Assembly: GCA_965204465.1 (NCBI GenBank)
Contig: CBDBES010000002.1
Span: 620,001 to 684,000, forward strand
DNA length: 64,000 bases
From: CBDBES01 sp965204465
GTDB lineage: Bacteria > Spirochaetota > Leptospiria > Turneriellales > CBDBES01
Direction of reading: 5' to 3'
This document shows positions 45,003-54,772 of the stretch, piece after piece. How positions within the stretch are numbered: position 1 is the first letter of the stretch; the number at the start of each line of letters is the position of its first letter. Below the pieces are notes generated by a model. The model was not told the DNA's origin. It saw only the letters and a list, made by a program, of their open reading frames with translations, and ran no database searches. The position numbers and the translations under genes are program-made.

Positions 45003-45260
45003 CCAAAAGGTTCTTTACAGCTTGCAGTAATAACCAAATAACATATTTAACACATTTTAAGAAGCTGTTTTAATCATTTTATTCCAATAAAATCTCTGAT
45101 ATGGCATAAGCATAAATGCTAGTATTCAGAAATGTCTAAATGTGGATCAAATTTTATGCTTTACAACTTAATTAGGCTACTATATAATAAGTATAGTTAA
45201 GGTAATTATCAAAAATTATATTTTTAATATCTTCAACTACAATTAAGGTTATCGCATAAA

Positions 45261-46155
45261 ATGAATGTTCTTCTTTTCAAATCCCTATTTCATAAAAAGA
45301 TAAAGTCTTTGATCTACATCATTATTCTGGGAGTTTATACCATTGGCTGTACAGAACATGGCCTTCGTTCTGGATTAGAAGAGTTTACTCTACCCACTAT
45401 ATGTGAAGGCTACAATAATGCACAAGACATGAACTCTATGCTGGGAAAAGGTACAGAAAGAGTAGCTTATCGTATTTGTGTGCCAGAACAACTTTCTTTG
45501 ATAGGATTTGAAAATACAACTTATGATCTGAGTAAATATTATCAATTAGAAGCTCATATTGACATGGAGAACATGGAATTTATGCCCATTGGAAATGCAG
45601 AAAATTGTTTTTCAGGAGGCTTTAAAGGAACAGGTTATAGCATCAGCAACCACACGATCAATAGGTTGGCTCCGCAAATAGATGATGAATATAATATTTT
45701 TAGCTGTGTTACAGAAGGGGCAAAGATAGTCGATCTTGTGCTTGATACGATACCCTGCGGATTAGATGATCTTTTCTGTGATTCAGATGGAGATGGCGTT
45801 AGAAATGTGAATGATAATTGCATTGAGGTTACCAATGCAGATCAAAGAGACAGAGATGATAACGGCATAGGGAATGCATGTGATGAAACACCGTTGATCA
45901 TCTATGAAAAAGATAATTTCGAATTGCCTTCCATTATCAATCTCACAGAGGGGGGGAGGATACATACAGCTATACAATAGTCTTAAACACAGAGCCTTCT
46001 AATGATGTAATGATCCAAATCAGCCTACCTGCCAATTCCCCCGATAATTTAGAATTAAGCTCTGGTACTCAGACTGCTGATATGCCAGATGAATTGATCA
46101 CCCTCACTTTCACTTCTGCTGATTGGAATAGTGCCCAAACGGTAACATTAACTCT
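45261..46155 (+). pseudogene. Surface lipoprotein (TSP3 and Calx-beta-like), frameshifted and truncated by IS1182
   Basis: Starts MNVLLFKSLFHKK with a lipobox-like IILGVYTIGC. Residues 55-150 resemble the pre-GLUG region of the lipoprotein at 12-15 kb (LSLIGFENTTYDL, FMPIGNAENCFSGGFKGTGY). A thrombospondin type-3 calcium-binding stretch follows (DSDGDGVRNVNDNC ... DDNGIGNACDE). At a run of seven G (45950-45956) the frame is lost. One extra G restores TYSYTIVLNTEPSNDVMIQI and a Calx-beta-like module (SSGTQTADMPDELITLTF). The module is then cut at about 46155 by the IS element. No continuation is seen on the far side. Confidence 0.8.
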
Positions 46156-48122
46156 TGCGGGGCTGTCTAAAAAGGCTTACGAGAAAAAGTCTATTATAAT
46201 TACTTGTCAGGATAAATCGATTTTGCTCTATTCTACGTTATGTCTCAGAATAATTCACTTTTATTTACAGACCTGCCTCCGCAAGAGGTAAATGATAAGA
46301 AATATCTACACAGGCAGGTAACCTTTAAGGAATACGATACAGGACAGAGAGAGCTTTTTCCGGAGGATATTGAGCAATCCCTGCCTAAGTTTTATATTGC
46401 ACGCTTTATCAAGCTTGCTATGGACAAAATCAATATTGATTCTCTTATATCCAGCTATAAAGGTGGGGGAGCCAGCGCCTATAATCCCAGGTTATTGTTA
46501 AGTGTGTGGCTTCTGGCTCTTACTTACAAGACCTATAGCTGTCGTGGGGTAGCTAAATTGCTTAGAGAGAACATTGCCTTTAAGTGGCTCAGTGGGAATA
46601 AGATCATAGATTTTCGTACCCTGAATAATTTTCGTTCTCGTTTAGAGAAAGATATAAAAAAGATATTCCAGGAGGTGATTCAAATAGGTATAAAGAATGG
46701 TATTATTACTGCTAAAGATATTTTCATAGATCATTCTAAATTCGAGGCAGATGCGAATCGTCATAAGGTGATCTGGGGCAAGCGTGTAAAAAACCAAACA
46801 GCGAAGATAGAATCAGAGTTAGACATGCTTTTTTCCTATATTTCTCGCATTGAGAAGTCAGAGGGTAAAGAATACGGTAATGGTGATTACTCTGAGACAA
46901 GTAACAGGAACTTCTCGGATTCTGATATAGATAAGATGATCACAGATGTTAATTCACAATTAAAAACAAGAAATATAATTATTCAAAATTATTATTAGGT
47001 AAGCGTAGGAGCTATTCGAAGACAGACCCCGATGCGATAGCTATGTTTCAAAAAGACGAAGTGATCAAGCCTGGATATAATGAGGGTGTTGCCACGAGTG
47101 ATGGGTTTGTTTTAGATTACTCCATCTCGCAGACCTCAGGTGATACTGATAAACTGATTGATTTAGTCGATGGCACAGAGAAAAATACAGGCGTAAAAGC
47201 AGATTCGGTTACAGCGGATTCTGCCTATGGCAGTGAAGAGAACTATCAACATTTAGAAGATAAAGATATAAAAGCTAATGTGAAGTATTCTACCTATCAT
47301 CCTGAAAAGACAAAAAAGTATCATCAGGCAAAGGTTTGCAAAGATCAGTTTATTTATGAAAAATCATCTGATACTTATCGCTGTCCTCAGGGCAAGGTGC
47401 TGACATTTATTAAAGAGAAGTTATCAAGAAAAACAGTTAACGGTTATAGAGCCAATGTTAAAGTCTATTCCGCCAGAGAAGAAGATTGTTCTGGTTGTTC
47501 ATTAAAACAGTTCTGCACCAGGGGCAAAGCCCGTAGTCTTCATATCAGCGCTAATTATGACAGACTAAAAGTTAAGGCGAGGAAGCAGCTTCGCAGCTCT
47601 GAGGGGCGGGCTTTATCGAAACGCAGAGGCTTTGAGGTAGAGACCATTTTTGGTCATAAGAAACGGAATATCATCATGCAATATGCTCCCGGCTGTATCA
47701 GTGATGATGATTGTACCACCGTATCCAGACGGATATGCAGGGGGCATTGATAAAGTCCGAACAGAGACAGGTATGTTCTATACCAGCTATAATTTAGTAA
47801 AGATGTATCGGTATGCGATGAAGCAATTTTCTTCCTATGCTTATGGTTTAGACCGTCTTGGATCAGGGGATCATGGGAGAGGTGCGCCCCTCTTATTCGG
47901 AAAACAGCCTACTGGCTGCGCAGGGGGCTAAAAAGAAGGTAAAAAAAGTGATATTCAGGAAAAAAGTCACTTTAAATGAGATAAAACCCAAAAATATAGA
48001 AATAAAACTATACCTCCAGCCCAGCCGCAGGCTGTTCCCCAAATACTACTCAAAAGACTCTTATTAAGCGCCTGTATTGGCAAAGTCAATGAAAAATCAC
48101 TCCCTTTTTAGACAGCCCCGCA
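46156..48122 (+). mobile_element. IS1182-family insertion sequence
   Basis: Bounded by perfect 20-base terminal inverted repeats: TGCGGGGCTGTCTAAAAAGG at 46156-46175 and its reverse complement at 48103-48122. Length about 1.97 kb. It carries a DDE transposase of the IS1182 type in broken frames. I see no target-site duplication at the ends, so the flanks may have rearranged since insertion. It interrupts the lipoprotein gene at 45261 and ends about 155 bases before leuB. Confidence 0.9.
46240..47931 (+). pseudogene. IS1182-family transposase, frameshifted
   Basis: Read in three frames: 46240-46998, about 46970-47750, and about 47730-47931. The N-terminal part has the family's YNPRLLLSVWLLALTYKTYS, LSGNKIIDFRTLNNFR and FIDHSKFEADANRHK (first catalytic Asp). 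The middle has SYSKTDPDA, KPGYNEG, VTADSAYGSEENY (second Asp) and the zinc-like CSGCSLKQFC. The C-terminal part has GFEVETIFGHKKRN (Glu) and, after a frame change at a G5 run, GIDKVRTETGMFYTSYNLVKM. At least two frame breaks, at about 46970 and about 47735, make the element probably non-autonomous. Confidence 0.88.
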
Positions 48123-48276
48123 GTGCCCTTGGGTGAAAAGAAATAAGCATAATGCTGCTTTTCATATTTTGGGTATAAGGTTTAAAATAATGTTTTATGT
48201 ATAGACAAAAAGAATCGGTGTATTTTGTATGTTCCTTAAAGTTTAATTCTACTTTAACATAAATAGGAATAACAAA

Positions 48277-49374
48277 ATGGAAATTAAAATAGCCGTACTC
48301 AGTGGAGATGGAATCGGACCAGAAGTAATGCAGGTTGCCTTGGAAGTGCTTCAAAAAGCTACCTCCAGGAGTAAATATAAATTCACTTATAGAGAAGCCT
48401 TAATAGGGGGCATCGCTATTGATAAAACAGGCAATGCATTACCAGATGAGACCATGCATATTTGCCAGGATTCTGATGCCATCCTGTTTGGATCTGTGGG
48501 CGGGCCTAAATGGGAAAATCTACCTCCGGAAAAACAACCAGAAAGGGCAGCCCTTTTACCTCTTAGAAAACACTTTAAGCTATATGCGAACCTAAGGCCA
48601 GCTATAATTTATCCTGAATTAAAAAAAGCATCCCCCCTCAGAGCAGACCTGCTTTCTAAAAAAGTAGACATGCTGGTCGTCAGGGAACTTACAGGAGGCA
48701 TCTATTTCGGAAGGCCAAAGGGGAGGCGAGGGGGAAATGGATCTGAAGAAGCCTTTGATACAATGATCTACAAGCGCTATGAAATAGAAAGGATTGCCAG
48801 GATCGCCTTTGAATCGGCCATGAAAAGAAATAAAAAAGTGCATAGCATTGATAAGGCAAATGTACTTTCATCTATGGTTTTTTGGAGAGAAGTGGTAAAT
48901 GAAGTCCATTCCCATTTCCCTCAAATAGAACTGAATCACTTATATGTAGATAATGCCTCTATGCAGTTGATCCGAGATCCATCTGGGTTCGATGTGGTAT
49001 TATGTCCCAATTTATTCGGAGACATACTTTCAGATGAGGCTTCTCAGATCACCGGTTCTATTGGAATGCTGGCCTCCGCTTCTATAGGAGAGGTAGAAAA
49101 AACAGGGTATACATTTGGATTATATGAACCAGCAGGTGGATCTGCCCCAGACATTGCAGGCAAAGGAATTGCGAATCCAATGGCCCAGATACTTTCTGCA
49201 GCCTTAATGCTGCGTTATTCCTTTAAAATGGATGAGGAAGCAGAAATAATTGAAAATTCTATTCGTAAAACAATTGCCAATGGGTTTCGCACTATGGATC
49301 TATCCTCTGACGGCTCAGATAGAGTTGTGGATACAGAAGAAATTAAAAGAGAAATATTAAAAAATATTAAATGA
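48277..49374 (+). CDS. leuB: 3-Isopropylmalate dehydrogenase
   Basis: Third step of leucine synthesis: NAD-dependent oxidative decarboxylation of 3-isopropylmalate. 365 residues, typical length. Motifs: LSGDGIGPEVM, the substrate-binding arginines in LPLRKHFKLYANLRPA and VRELTGGIYFG, SIDKANVL, and metal ligands in VLCPNLFGDILSDEA; the NAD site has YEPAGGSAPDIAGKG. The ATG at 48277 follows AGGA at 9 bases. leuA, leuC and leuD are not adjacent. The IS1182 element ends about 155 bases upstream, so the leuB promoter lies in this gap or is supplied by the IS. Confidence 0.96.
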   Translation: MEIKIAVLSGDGIGPEVMQVALEVLQKATSRSKYKFTYREALIGGIAIDKTGNALPDETMHICQDSDAILFGSVGGPKWENLPPEKQPERAALLPLRKHFKLYANLRPAIIYPELKKASPLRADLLSKKVDMLVVRELTGGIYFGRPKGRRGGNGSEEAFDTMIYKRYEIERIARIAFESAMKRNKKVHSIDKANVLSSMVFWREVVNEVHSHFPQIELNHLYVDNASMQLIRDPSGFDVVLCPNLFGDILSDEASQITGSIGMLASASIGEVEKTGYTFGLYEPAGGSAPDIAGKGIANPMAQILSAALMLRYSFKMDEEAEIIENSIRKTIANGFRTMDLSSDGSDRVVDTEEIKREILKNIK

Positions 49375-49398
49375 TTGTGAAATGATCAAGAGGATTCA

Positions 49399-50214
49399 AT
49401 GAAAAAATATCGATTCACTATACTATTTATCTGCATTAACCTTGGTTTTGTAGCATGCAAAGAAAAGAATCTTCCATCTGGCAAAGACCATCCTAAAATT
49501 ATTACAAAAAATACATATTATTCTCATGCAGGCAAACCTTTGCAGGGTTATCTGGCACATCCAAAAAAATGGGATAAGAAAAAACCAGGTATACTATTGA
49601 TTCACGAATGGACCGGGCTGGGTGATTATGTCAAAAAAAGGAGTAACATGCTTGCAAGGCTGGGGTATGTTGCCTTTGCCATGGATATGTATGGCAAGGG
49701 TATCCGGGCAAAAGACCATAAAGAGGCTGCTGCCTTAATGGGTAAATATCTGAAAAAACCTGGCCTTATGCTAGGTAGAATGAAAACTTCTCTGGATATT
49801 TTAAAAAGTAATCCAATGGTAGACACGAATAATATAGCCGTAATCGGTTATTGCTTTGGAGGAAAAGCCGCATTGATGCTTGCTTATTCAGGTGAAGATA
49901 TTAAAGGAATTGTTAGTTTCCATGGTTCACTTGAACCGCCCAATAACAAAGAGGCAAATAGAATAAAGACCAAATTATTGATCCATCATGGAGCAGAAGA
50001 TAAGTTCATTCCTGCAAAAAAAGTGGAACAATTTAGAGAAGCCCTAAAAAAGGCAAATGTGGATCTTACATTTGTTTCTCATAAAGGGGCAGTACATGGT
50101 TTCACGCGCTGGTCTGCGGGTAATGACAAATCAACTGGAATTGCATATAATAAAGAAGCAGATGAATCTTCCTGGAAAAGCATGCAGCAATTTTTTAAGA
50201 CTATTTTCCAATAG
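49399..50214 (+). CDS. Dienelactone hydrolase family lipoprotein
   Basis: 271 residues. A signal peptide ends in NLGFVAC, a lipobox, so the enzyme is probably membrane-anchored in the periplasm or outer membrane. The alpha/beta-hydrolase triad is that of dienelactone hydrolases: nucleophile Cys in GYCFGGKAAL, Asp in HHGAEDKFIP, His in GAVHGFTRW. The oxyanion region IHEWTGLGDYVKKR fits too. The physiological substrate is unknown; such proteins rarely act on chloroaromatics outside degraders. It starts 24 bases after leuB and overlaps convergent glyQ by 14 bases. Confidence 0.88.
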   Translation: MKKYRFTILFICINLGFVACKEKNLPSGKDHPKIITKNTYYSHAGKPLQGYLAHPKKWDKKKPGILLIHEWTGLGDYVKKRSNMLARLGYVAFAMDMYGKGIRAKDHKEAAALMGKYLKKPGLMLGRMKTSLDILKSNPMVDTNNIAVIGYCFGGKAALMLAYSGEDIKGIVSFHGSLEPPNNKEANRIKTKLLIHHGAEDKFIPAKKVEQFREALKKANVDLTFVSHKGAVHGFTRWSAGNDKSTGIAYNKEADESSWKSMQQFFKTIFQ

Positions 50215-51106
50215 GAATATTTTTTAGCAAGGGGAATCCCTTTTCTTCTCTAATACTTAAATATCGGGAAGCTATTTTTTGAGCCAGATGCCTTATCCTG
50301 GCAATGATATTGACCCTTTCTGAAGTAGAAATAGCACCTCTTGCATCTAATAAATTAAAAGTATGGCTGCATTTTAAAAGATAGTCATAAGCAGGAAATA
50401 CTAGTTTTGCACCTTTATGCTCTAATATCCTCTTGCATTCTTTTTCATATTCCCATAGCCATTCTTTTAATTGATCAATTTTGGCTAATTCAAAATTATA
50501 GACTGAATATTCAAATTCAGTTTGCTTATGGATATCTCCATATTTTATTTCTGAATTCCAGTCTAAATTATATACATTATCCTTATTTTGTAAATACATT
50601 GCAATTCTTTCCAAACCATAGGTTAATTCCAAAGAAACTGGTTTTAGGGGAATAGAACCACAAAGCTGAAAATAAGTAAACTGTGTTATCTCCATGCCAT
50701 CTAGCCAAACCTCCCAACCTAATCCACTGGCCCCCAGAGTGGGTGACTCCCAATCATCTTGCACAAAACGTATGTCATGCTGTTCCAGTTGAATGCCAAT
50801 AGCCTGCAATGATTTTAGGTAAATATCTTGTGAATTTTCAGGAGATGGCTTTAAGATCACTTGATACTGATAATAATGCTGCAATCTGTTTGGATTTTCT
50901 CCATAGCGACCATCTGTGGGTCTTCTGGATGGTTCTACGTATACTACCCTGAATGGTTCTGGTCCCAGACAGCGTAAAAAAGTATGTGTATTAAAAGTAC
51001 CGGCGCCTACTTCTATGTCTGTACCTTGAGCGATCAGACAACCTGCTTTTGACCAGTATTGATTCAGGGTTTGGATAATATCCTGAAAGTACATCTTGGG
51101 TCTCAA
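50201..51106 (-). CDS. glyQ: Glycyl-tRNA synthetase alpha subunit
   Basis: Catalytic alpha subunit of the heterotetrameric (alpha2beta2) class II GlyRS. 301 residues. Recognisable segments: FQDIIQTLNQYWSKAGC, EVGAGTFNTHTFLRCLGPEP, VEPSRRPTDGRYGENPNRL and DDWESPTLGASGLGWEVW. The start overlaps the dapF stop by 4 bases. The beta subunit gene glyS normally follows; here a convergent hydrolase gene follows instead, so glyS must lie elsewhere. Confidence 0.95.
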   Translation of the reverse strand: MRPKMYFQDIIQTLNQYWSKAGCLIAQGTDIEVGAGTFNTHTFLRCLGPEPFRVVYVEPSRRPTDGRYGENPNRLQHYYQYQVILKPSPENSQDIYLKSLQAIGIQLEQHDIRFVQDDWESPTLGASGLGWEVWLDGMEITQFTYFQLCGSIPLKPVSLELTYGLERIAMYLQNKDNVYNLDWNSEIKYGDIHKQTEFEYSVYNFELAKIDQLKEWLWEYEKECKRILEHKGAKLVFPAYDYLLKCSHTFNLLDARGAISTSERVNIIARIRHLAQKIASRYLSIREEKGFPLLKNIPIGK

Positions 51107-51948
51107 ATAATATTTGTTTTACCCTCAAAAACATCTTTACATGGGCCTGTCATATATACATGATTATCTTTTTCAGACCAATATACTTCTAATACCCCCC
51201 CCTTAAAACTTACCTTGGATTTCCGTTTTAGCTTTCCTGCCAAAACACCAGAGATAACAGATGCAGATGCCCCTGTACCGCAGGACAGTGTTTCCCCTAC
51301 CCCCCTTTCCCATGTTCTTTGTTTAACCATGTCTTCATCCACCATTTCGATAAATTCAACATTAATGCGCTTAGGGAAAAGAGAATAAGTCTCTATCATT
51401 GGGCCATACTTTTCCACTTCAAATTCTCCCAGTCCATCTACCCATATAACGCAGTGGGGATTTCCAAGGGATAAAGCTGTAAATTCAAAAGTTTGGTCTT
51501 CCAGATAGAGCTTTTCATTAAAGACTTTATTATTTTCTTCTCCGGGAGCATATTGTACCGGAATTTTACTTCTTTCAAAAACAGGCTCCCCCATGTCCAC
51601 TTTAACTCTATAAACTCTCCCATCCCTTACCATTAATATGATGGGTATTAGAAAAGAAATGGTTTCTATGTTTATCTCTTGCTTTTTTATTTTTCCATGA
51701 TCATGCAGATATTTACCCAGGCATCTGATTGCGTTTCCGCACATTTCTGCCTCTGAACCATCCGGGTTAAAAATACGAATTTTTACGTCGGCTTCTTTTA
51801 AAGTAGGCTTTGAAATTAAGACCAAACCATCTGCCCCCACTCCATAATGACGGTCGCATAAAAGCCGGGCAGCCCTGGATGGATTTTTAGGGGCTTCACT
51901 TATAAACAAATAGTCATTACCCAGACCCTCTAATTTTGCAAATTTCAT
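51103..51948 (-). CDS. dapF: Diaminopimelate epimerase
   Basis: Converts LL- to meso-diaminopimelate, for lysine and peptidoglycan. 281 residues. The two catalytic cysteines are in EMCGNAIRCLG and TLSCGTGASAS. FNPDGSEAEMCGN and LSLGNPHCVIWV are typical substrate loops. The ATG at 51948 starts MKFAKLEGLGND, the usual beginning of the family. Presence of dapF argues for Dap-type peptidoglycan, as in Leptospira and unlike ornithine-type Treponema/Borrelia. Translationally coupled to glyQ. Confidence 0.96.
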   Translation of the reverse strand: MKFAKLEGLGNDYLFISEAPKNPSRAARLLCDRHYGVGADGLVLISKPTLKEADVKIRIFNPDGSEAEMCGNAIRCLGKYLHDHGKIKKQEINIETISFLIPIILMVRDGRVYRVKVDMGEPVFERSKIPVQYAPGEENNKVFNEKLYLEDQTFEFTALSLGNPHCVIWVDGLGEFEVEKYGPMIETYSLFPKRINVEFIEMVDEDMVKQRTWERGVGETLSCGTGASASVISGVLAGKLKRKSKVSFKGGVLEVYWSEKDNHVYMTGPCKDVFEGKTNII

Positions 51949-52115
51949 TTTAATTTACCCAATATAAGCGTGAAAATTGTAATCAACTTAATTTTTCAAT
52001 GTTGATCAACTAAATTTTTTAATATGATCGTCTAATAATATAGAGTATCTAAAAAATATTGTGAGGTATTTTTTTAAAACAGAGATAGAATTTCAAACAC
52101 AATTTTATTTTTTTC

Positions 52116-52144
52116 TTGACTTCCTTGAAAAATATATTGATTAT
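52116..52144 (+). promoter_or_regulatory. Putative clpC promoter with flanking inverted repeat
   Basis: TTGACT (52116-52121), 17-base spacer, GATTAT (52139-52144); the start codon is at 52169 with AGGAG before it. An 8-base inverted repeat, TTGTGAGG (52059-52066) and CCTCACAA (52146-52153), brackets it, the right half covering the expected start of transcription. It does not match CIRCE or CtsR boxes. Confidence 0.45.
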
Positions 52145-52168
52145 TCCTCACAAAGTTAGGAGAGATGT

Positions 52169-54772
52169 ATGTTTGACTTTACAAATAGAGTAAAAAAGGT
52201 AATTAATGAATATGCCCCTAAAGAGGCAAAGCGTTTAAGGCACGAATACTTGGGGCCAGAGCATATTCTATTGGGCCTTTTAAAAGCACAAGACTCCGTT
52301 GCCATTAAAATATTACAAAATTTAAATGTCTCCTTGACAGATCTAAAAAAAGAAATTGAAAAAAGATGTGATCAGGATTCAATAACTCTACTTGTCGATC
52401 CTGTAAGCAGCGACAAAGTACAGAGGGTACTAGAATACTCCAGAGAAGAAGCGCGTAAATTAAGGCATAGCTATATTGGTTCAGAACATATTTTACTGGC
52501 CATTTTAAGAGATACTTCTTCCATAGCCGCTGCTTCTTTATCTCCTTTTAATGTCACCTATCAGGTAATACGAAATGAATTGAACCAAACCCTGGGCTTA
52601 CCACAAGAGAGTCAGGTAAATTTTCGTTTTGGCCAACAAGTTAAAAAAGAACAGTTCAAAACATCTGTATTAGATGAGTATTCACGTAATTTTACAAAGA
52701 TGGCCAGTGAGAATGCAATTGATCCTGTAATTGGTCGGGAAAAAGAAACAGAAAGAGTGGTTCAGATTTTAGCCAGAAAAACAAAAAATAATCCAATTTT
52801 AATAGGTGAAGCGGGAGTGGGCAAAACAGCTATTATAGAAGGTTTGGCACAAAAAGTATTGAATAAAGAAATACCAGAGGCTTTATTTGATTCGAGTGTA
52901 TACTCTTTAGATGTTGCCGCTTTGATAGCGGGCACTAAATACAGAGGAGAGTTTGAAGACCGCCTTAAAAAGATCATGAATGAGGTTCGTAAAAATAAAA
53001 ATGTAATATTATTCATTGACGAGATTCATATCATTATAGGAGCGGGCGCAGCAGAGGGGGCAGTTGATGCAGCAAACATTCTAAAGCCAGCCTTAGCCAG
53101 AGGAGAAATACAATGCATAGGAGCCACCACTATAAAAGAATATAAGAAATATATAGAAAAAGATTCTGCTTTAGAGAGGCGTTTCCAAATGATCATGGTA
53201 GATGAACCTAGCCTGGAAGATACCATTCGGATATTATCCGGGTTAAGAAAAAGTTATGAAAAATACCACGGAGTAATATATACAAAAGATAGCATACAAG
53301 CAGCAGTGAGGCTTTCAAATCGGTTTATTACAGATAGATATTTGCCAGATAAAGCAATTGATATATTAGACGAGGCAGGAGCAAGGGCACGTTTAAAAAA
53401 TTCAGTCATCCCCAAGACACTCAAGAGTTTTGAAAATTTAATGATCAATATGGCCAAGGATAAAGATAAAATGGTTTATTTGCAAAAATATGAGAAAGCT
53501 GCTCAATTAAGAGATGAAATTGTATCCTTAGAGAAAAAATATAATGAGAAATTGTCCAATTGGCGCAAAAAACAAAAAGAAAAGCGAATTAGAATTTTAG
53601 AAGAAGATGTTGTACGGGTAATGTCAGAATGGACTAGTATTCCATTGCAGCAACTAAAGGCTTCTGAATCTAAAAAATTAGTAAGTATGGAAGAAAAAAT
53701 AGGAGAATATGTCGTTGGCCAAAAAAATGCCATTCATCAGATCGCTAAAGCTGTAAGAAGGTCCAGGTCGGGATTCAAGGCAGTCAATCGTCCTATAGGT
53801 TCTTTTATCTTTTTAGGCCCCACAGGAGTAGGTAAAACAGAATTGGCAAAAATGCTGGCAAAATTCATGTTTGGATCCAAGGATTCTTTAATGAGATTTG
53901 ATATGAGTGAATATATGGAAATGCATTCCATTGCCAAATTCATAGGTTCTCCTCCAGGATATGTTGGCTATGAAGAAGGAGGCCAATTAACGGAAGCAGT
54001 AAAAAGAAAGCCTTATTCTATATTACTATTTGATGAAATTGAAAAAGCTCATTCAGATGTGCACAATATTTTACTTCAAATATTAGATGAAGGAGAACTG
54101 ACAGATACAATGGGGCATAAGGTCAATTTTAAAGAAACTATTATCATTATGACTTCTAATATTGGAGCCAGATATCTATTGAAAGGCGGTAAAATGGGCT
54201 TTGGAGATATACAAGAAAAGAAAAAAGCCAAAGAAGATCAAATTTTAGAAGAAACTAAAAAATATTTTAGTCCTGAATTTTTAAACAGGGTTGATGATGT
54301 TATTGTATTTGATTCATTGGATGAAAAGAGCGTATTGAACATAGTGAATATCTTAATATACGAAATGAATCAAAATACCATCCATAAGGATATATATATA
54401 TCCGTCTCAGAGAATGCAAAGCAATACCTGGCTAAACAAGGATATGATGAAAAATACGGAGCTCGTCCTTTAAAGCGATTCATTGAAAAAGAAATTGAAG
54501 ATGAACTTTCCCTAAAATTTTTAGAGGGCAAACTGAAACCGCCTGTAAAAGCACAGGTTGATTTTCAGAATAATAAATTGACCTTTCGTTTTTTAAAAAT
54601 CTCTGCTGCAATGATAAAAAAACTGAAAGATAAATATCTGCCAGATGAACAGGTAATTGATGTTATTTGGGATGAATTCAAACAAGAAGATGGTAAGGAA
54701 TCTTCTAAAGGACCCAATGAAGCATCTCCATCTTCTTATTCAGATAGCAAAATAGAACTGGCTTCTACTTGA
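52169..54772 (+). CDS. clpC: ATP-dependent Clp protease ATP-binding subunit ClpC
   Basis: Hsp100/AAA+ unfoldase that feeds ClpP. 867 residues. Two Clp-N repeats lie at the N-terminus (LGPEHILLGLLKAQD; IGSEHILLAILRD). AAA-1 has Walker A GEAGVGKTAIIEG (about residue 215). A central UVR-type segment (KYEKAAQLRDEIVSLE, about 435-465) distinguishes ClpC from ClpA/ClpB. AAA-2 has GPTGVGKTELAKML (about 550) and SPPGYVGYEEGGQLTEAV. The ClpP-docking loop region is MGFGDIQEKKK. The C-terminus has a polar tail rich in Ser/Glu. The stop overlaps the rsmH start by 4 bases. Confidence 0.96.
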   Translation: MFDFTNRVKKVINEYAPKEAKRLRHEYLGPEHILLGLLKAQDSVAIKILQNLNVSLTDLKKEIEKRCDQDSITLLVDPVSSDKVQRVLEYSREEARKLRHSYIGSEHILLAILRDTSSIAAASLSPFNVTYQVIRNELNQTLGLPQESQVNFRFGQQVKKEQFKTSVLDEYSRNFTKMASENAIDPVIGREKETERVVQILARKTKNNPILIGEAGVGKTAIIEGLAQKVLNKEIPEALFDSSVYSLDVAALIAGTKYRGEFEDRLKKIMNEVRKNKNVILFIDEIHIIIGAGAAEGAVDAANILKPALARGEIQCIGATTIKEYKKYIEKDSALERRFQMIMVDEPSLEDTIRILSGLRKSYEKYHGVIYTKDSIQAAVRLSNRFITDRYLPDKAIDILDEAGARARLKNSVIPKTLKSFENLMINMAKDKDKMVYLQKYEKAAQLRDEIVSLEKKYNEKLSNWRKKQKEKRIRILEEDVVRVMSEWTSIPLQQLKASESKKLVSMEEKIGEYVVGQKNAIHQIAKAVRRSRSGFKAVNRPIGSFIFLGPTGVGKTELAKMLAKFMFGSKDSLMRFDMSEYMEMHSIAKFIGSPPGYVGYEEGGQLTEAVKRKPYSILLFDEIEKAHSDVHNILLQILDEGELTDTMGHKVNFKETIIIMTSNIGARYLLKGGKMGFGDIQEKKKAKEDQILEETKKYFSPEFLNRVDDVIVFDSLDEKSVLNIVNILIYEMNQNTIHKDIYISVSENAKQYLAKQGYDEKYGARPLKRFIEKEIEDELSLKFLEGKLKPPVKAQVDFQNNKLTFRFLKISAAMIKKLKDKYLPDEQVIDVIWDEFKQEDGKESSKGPNEASPSSYSDSKIELAST

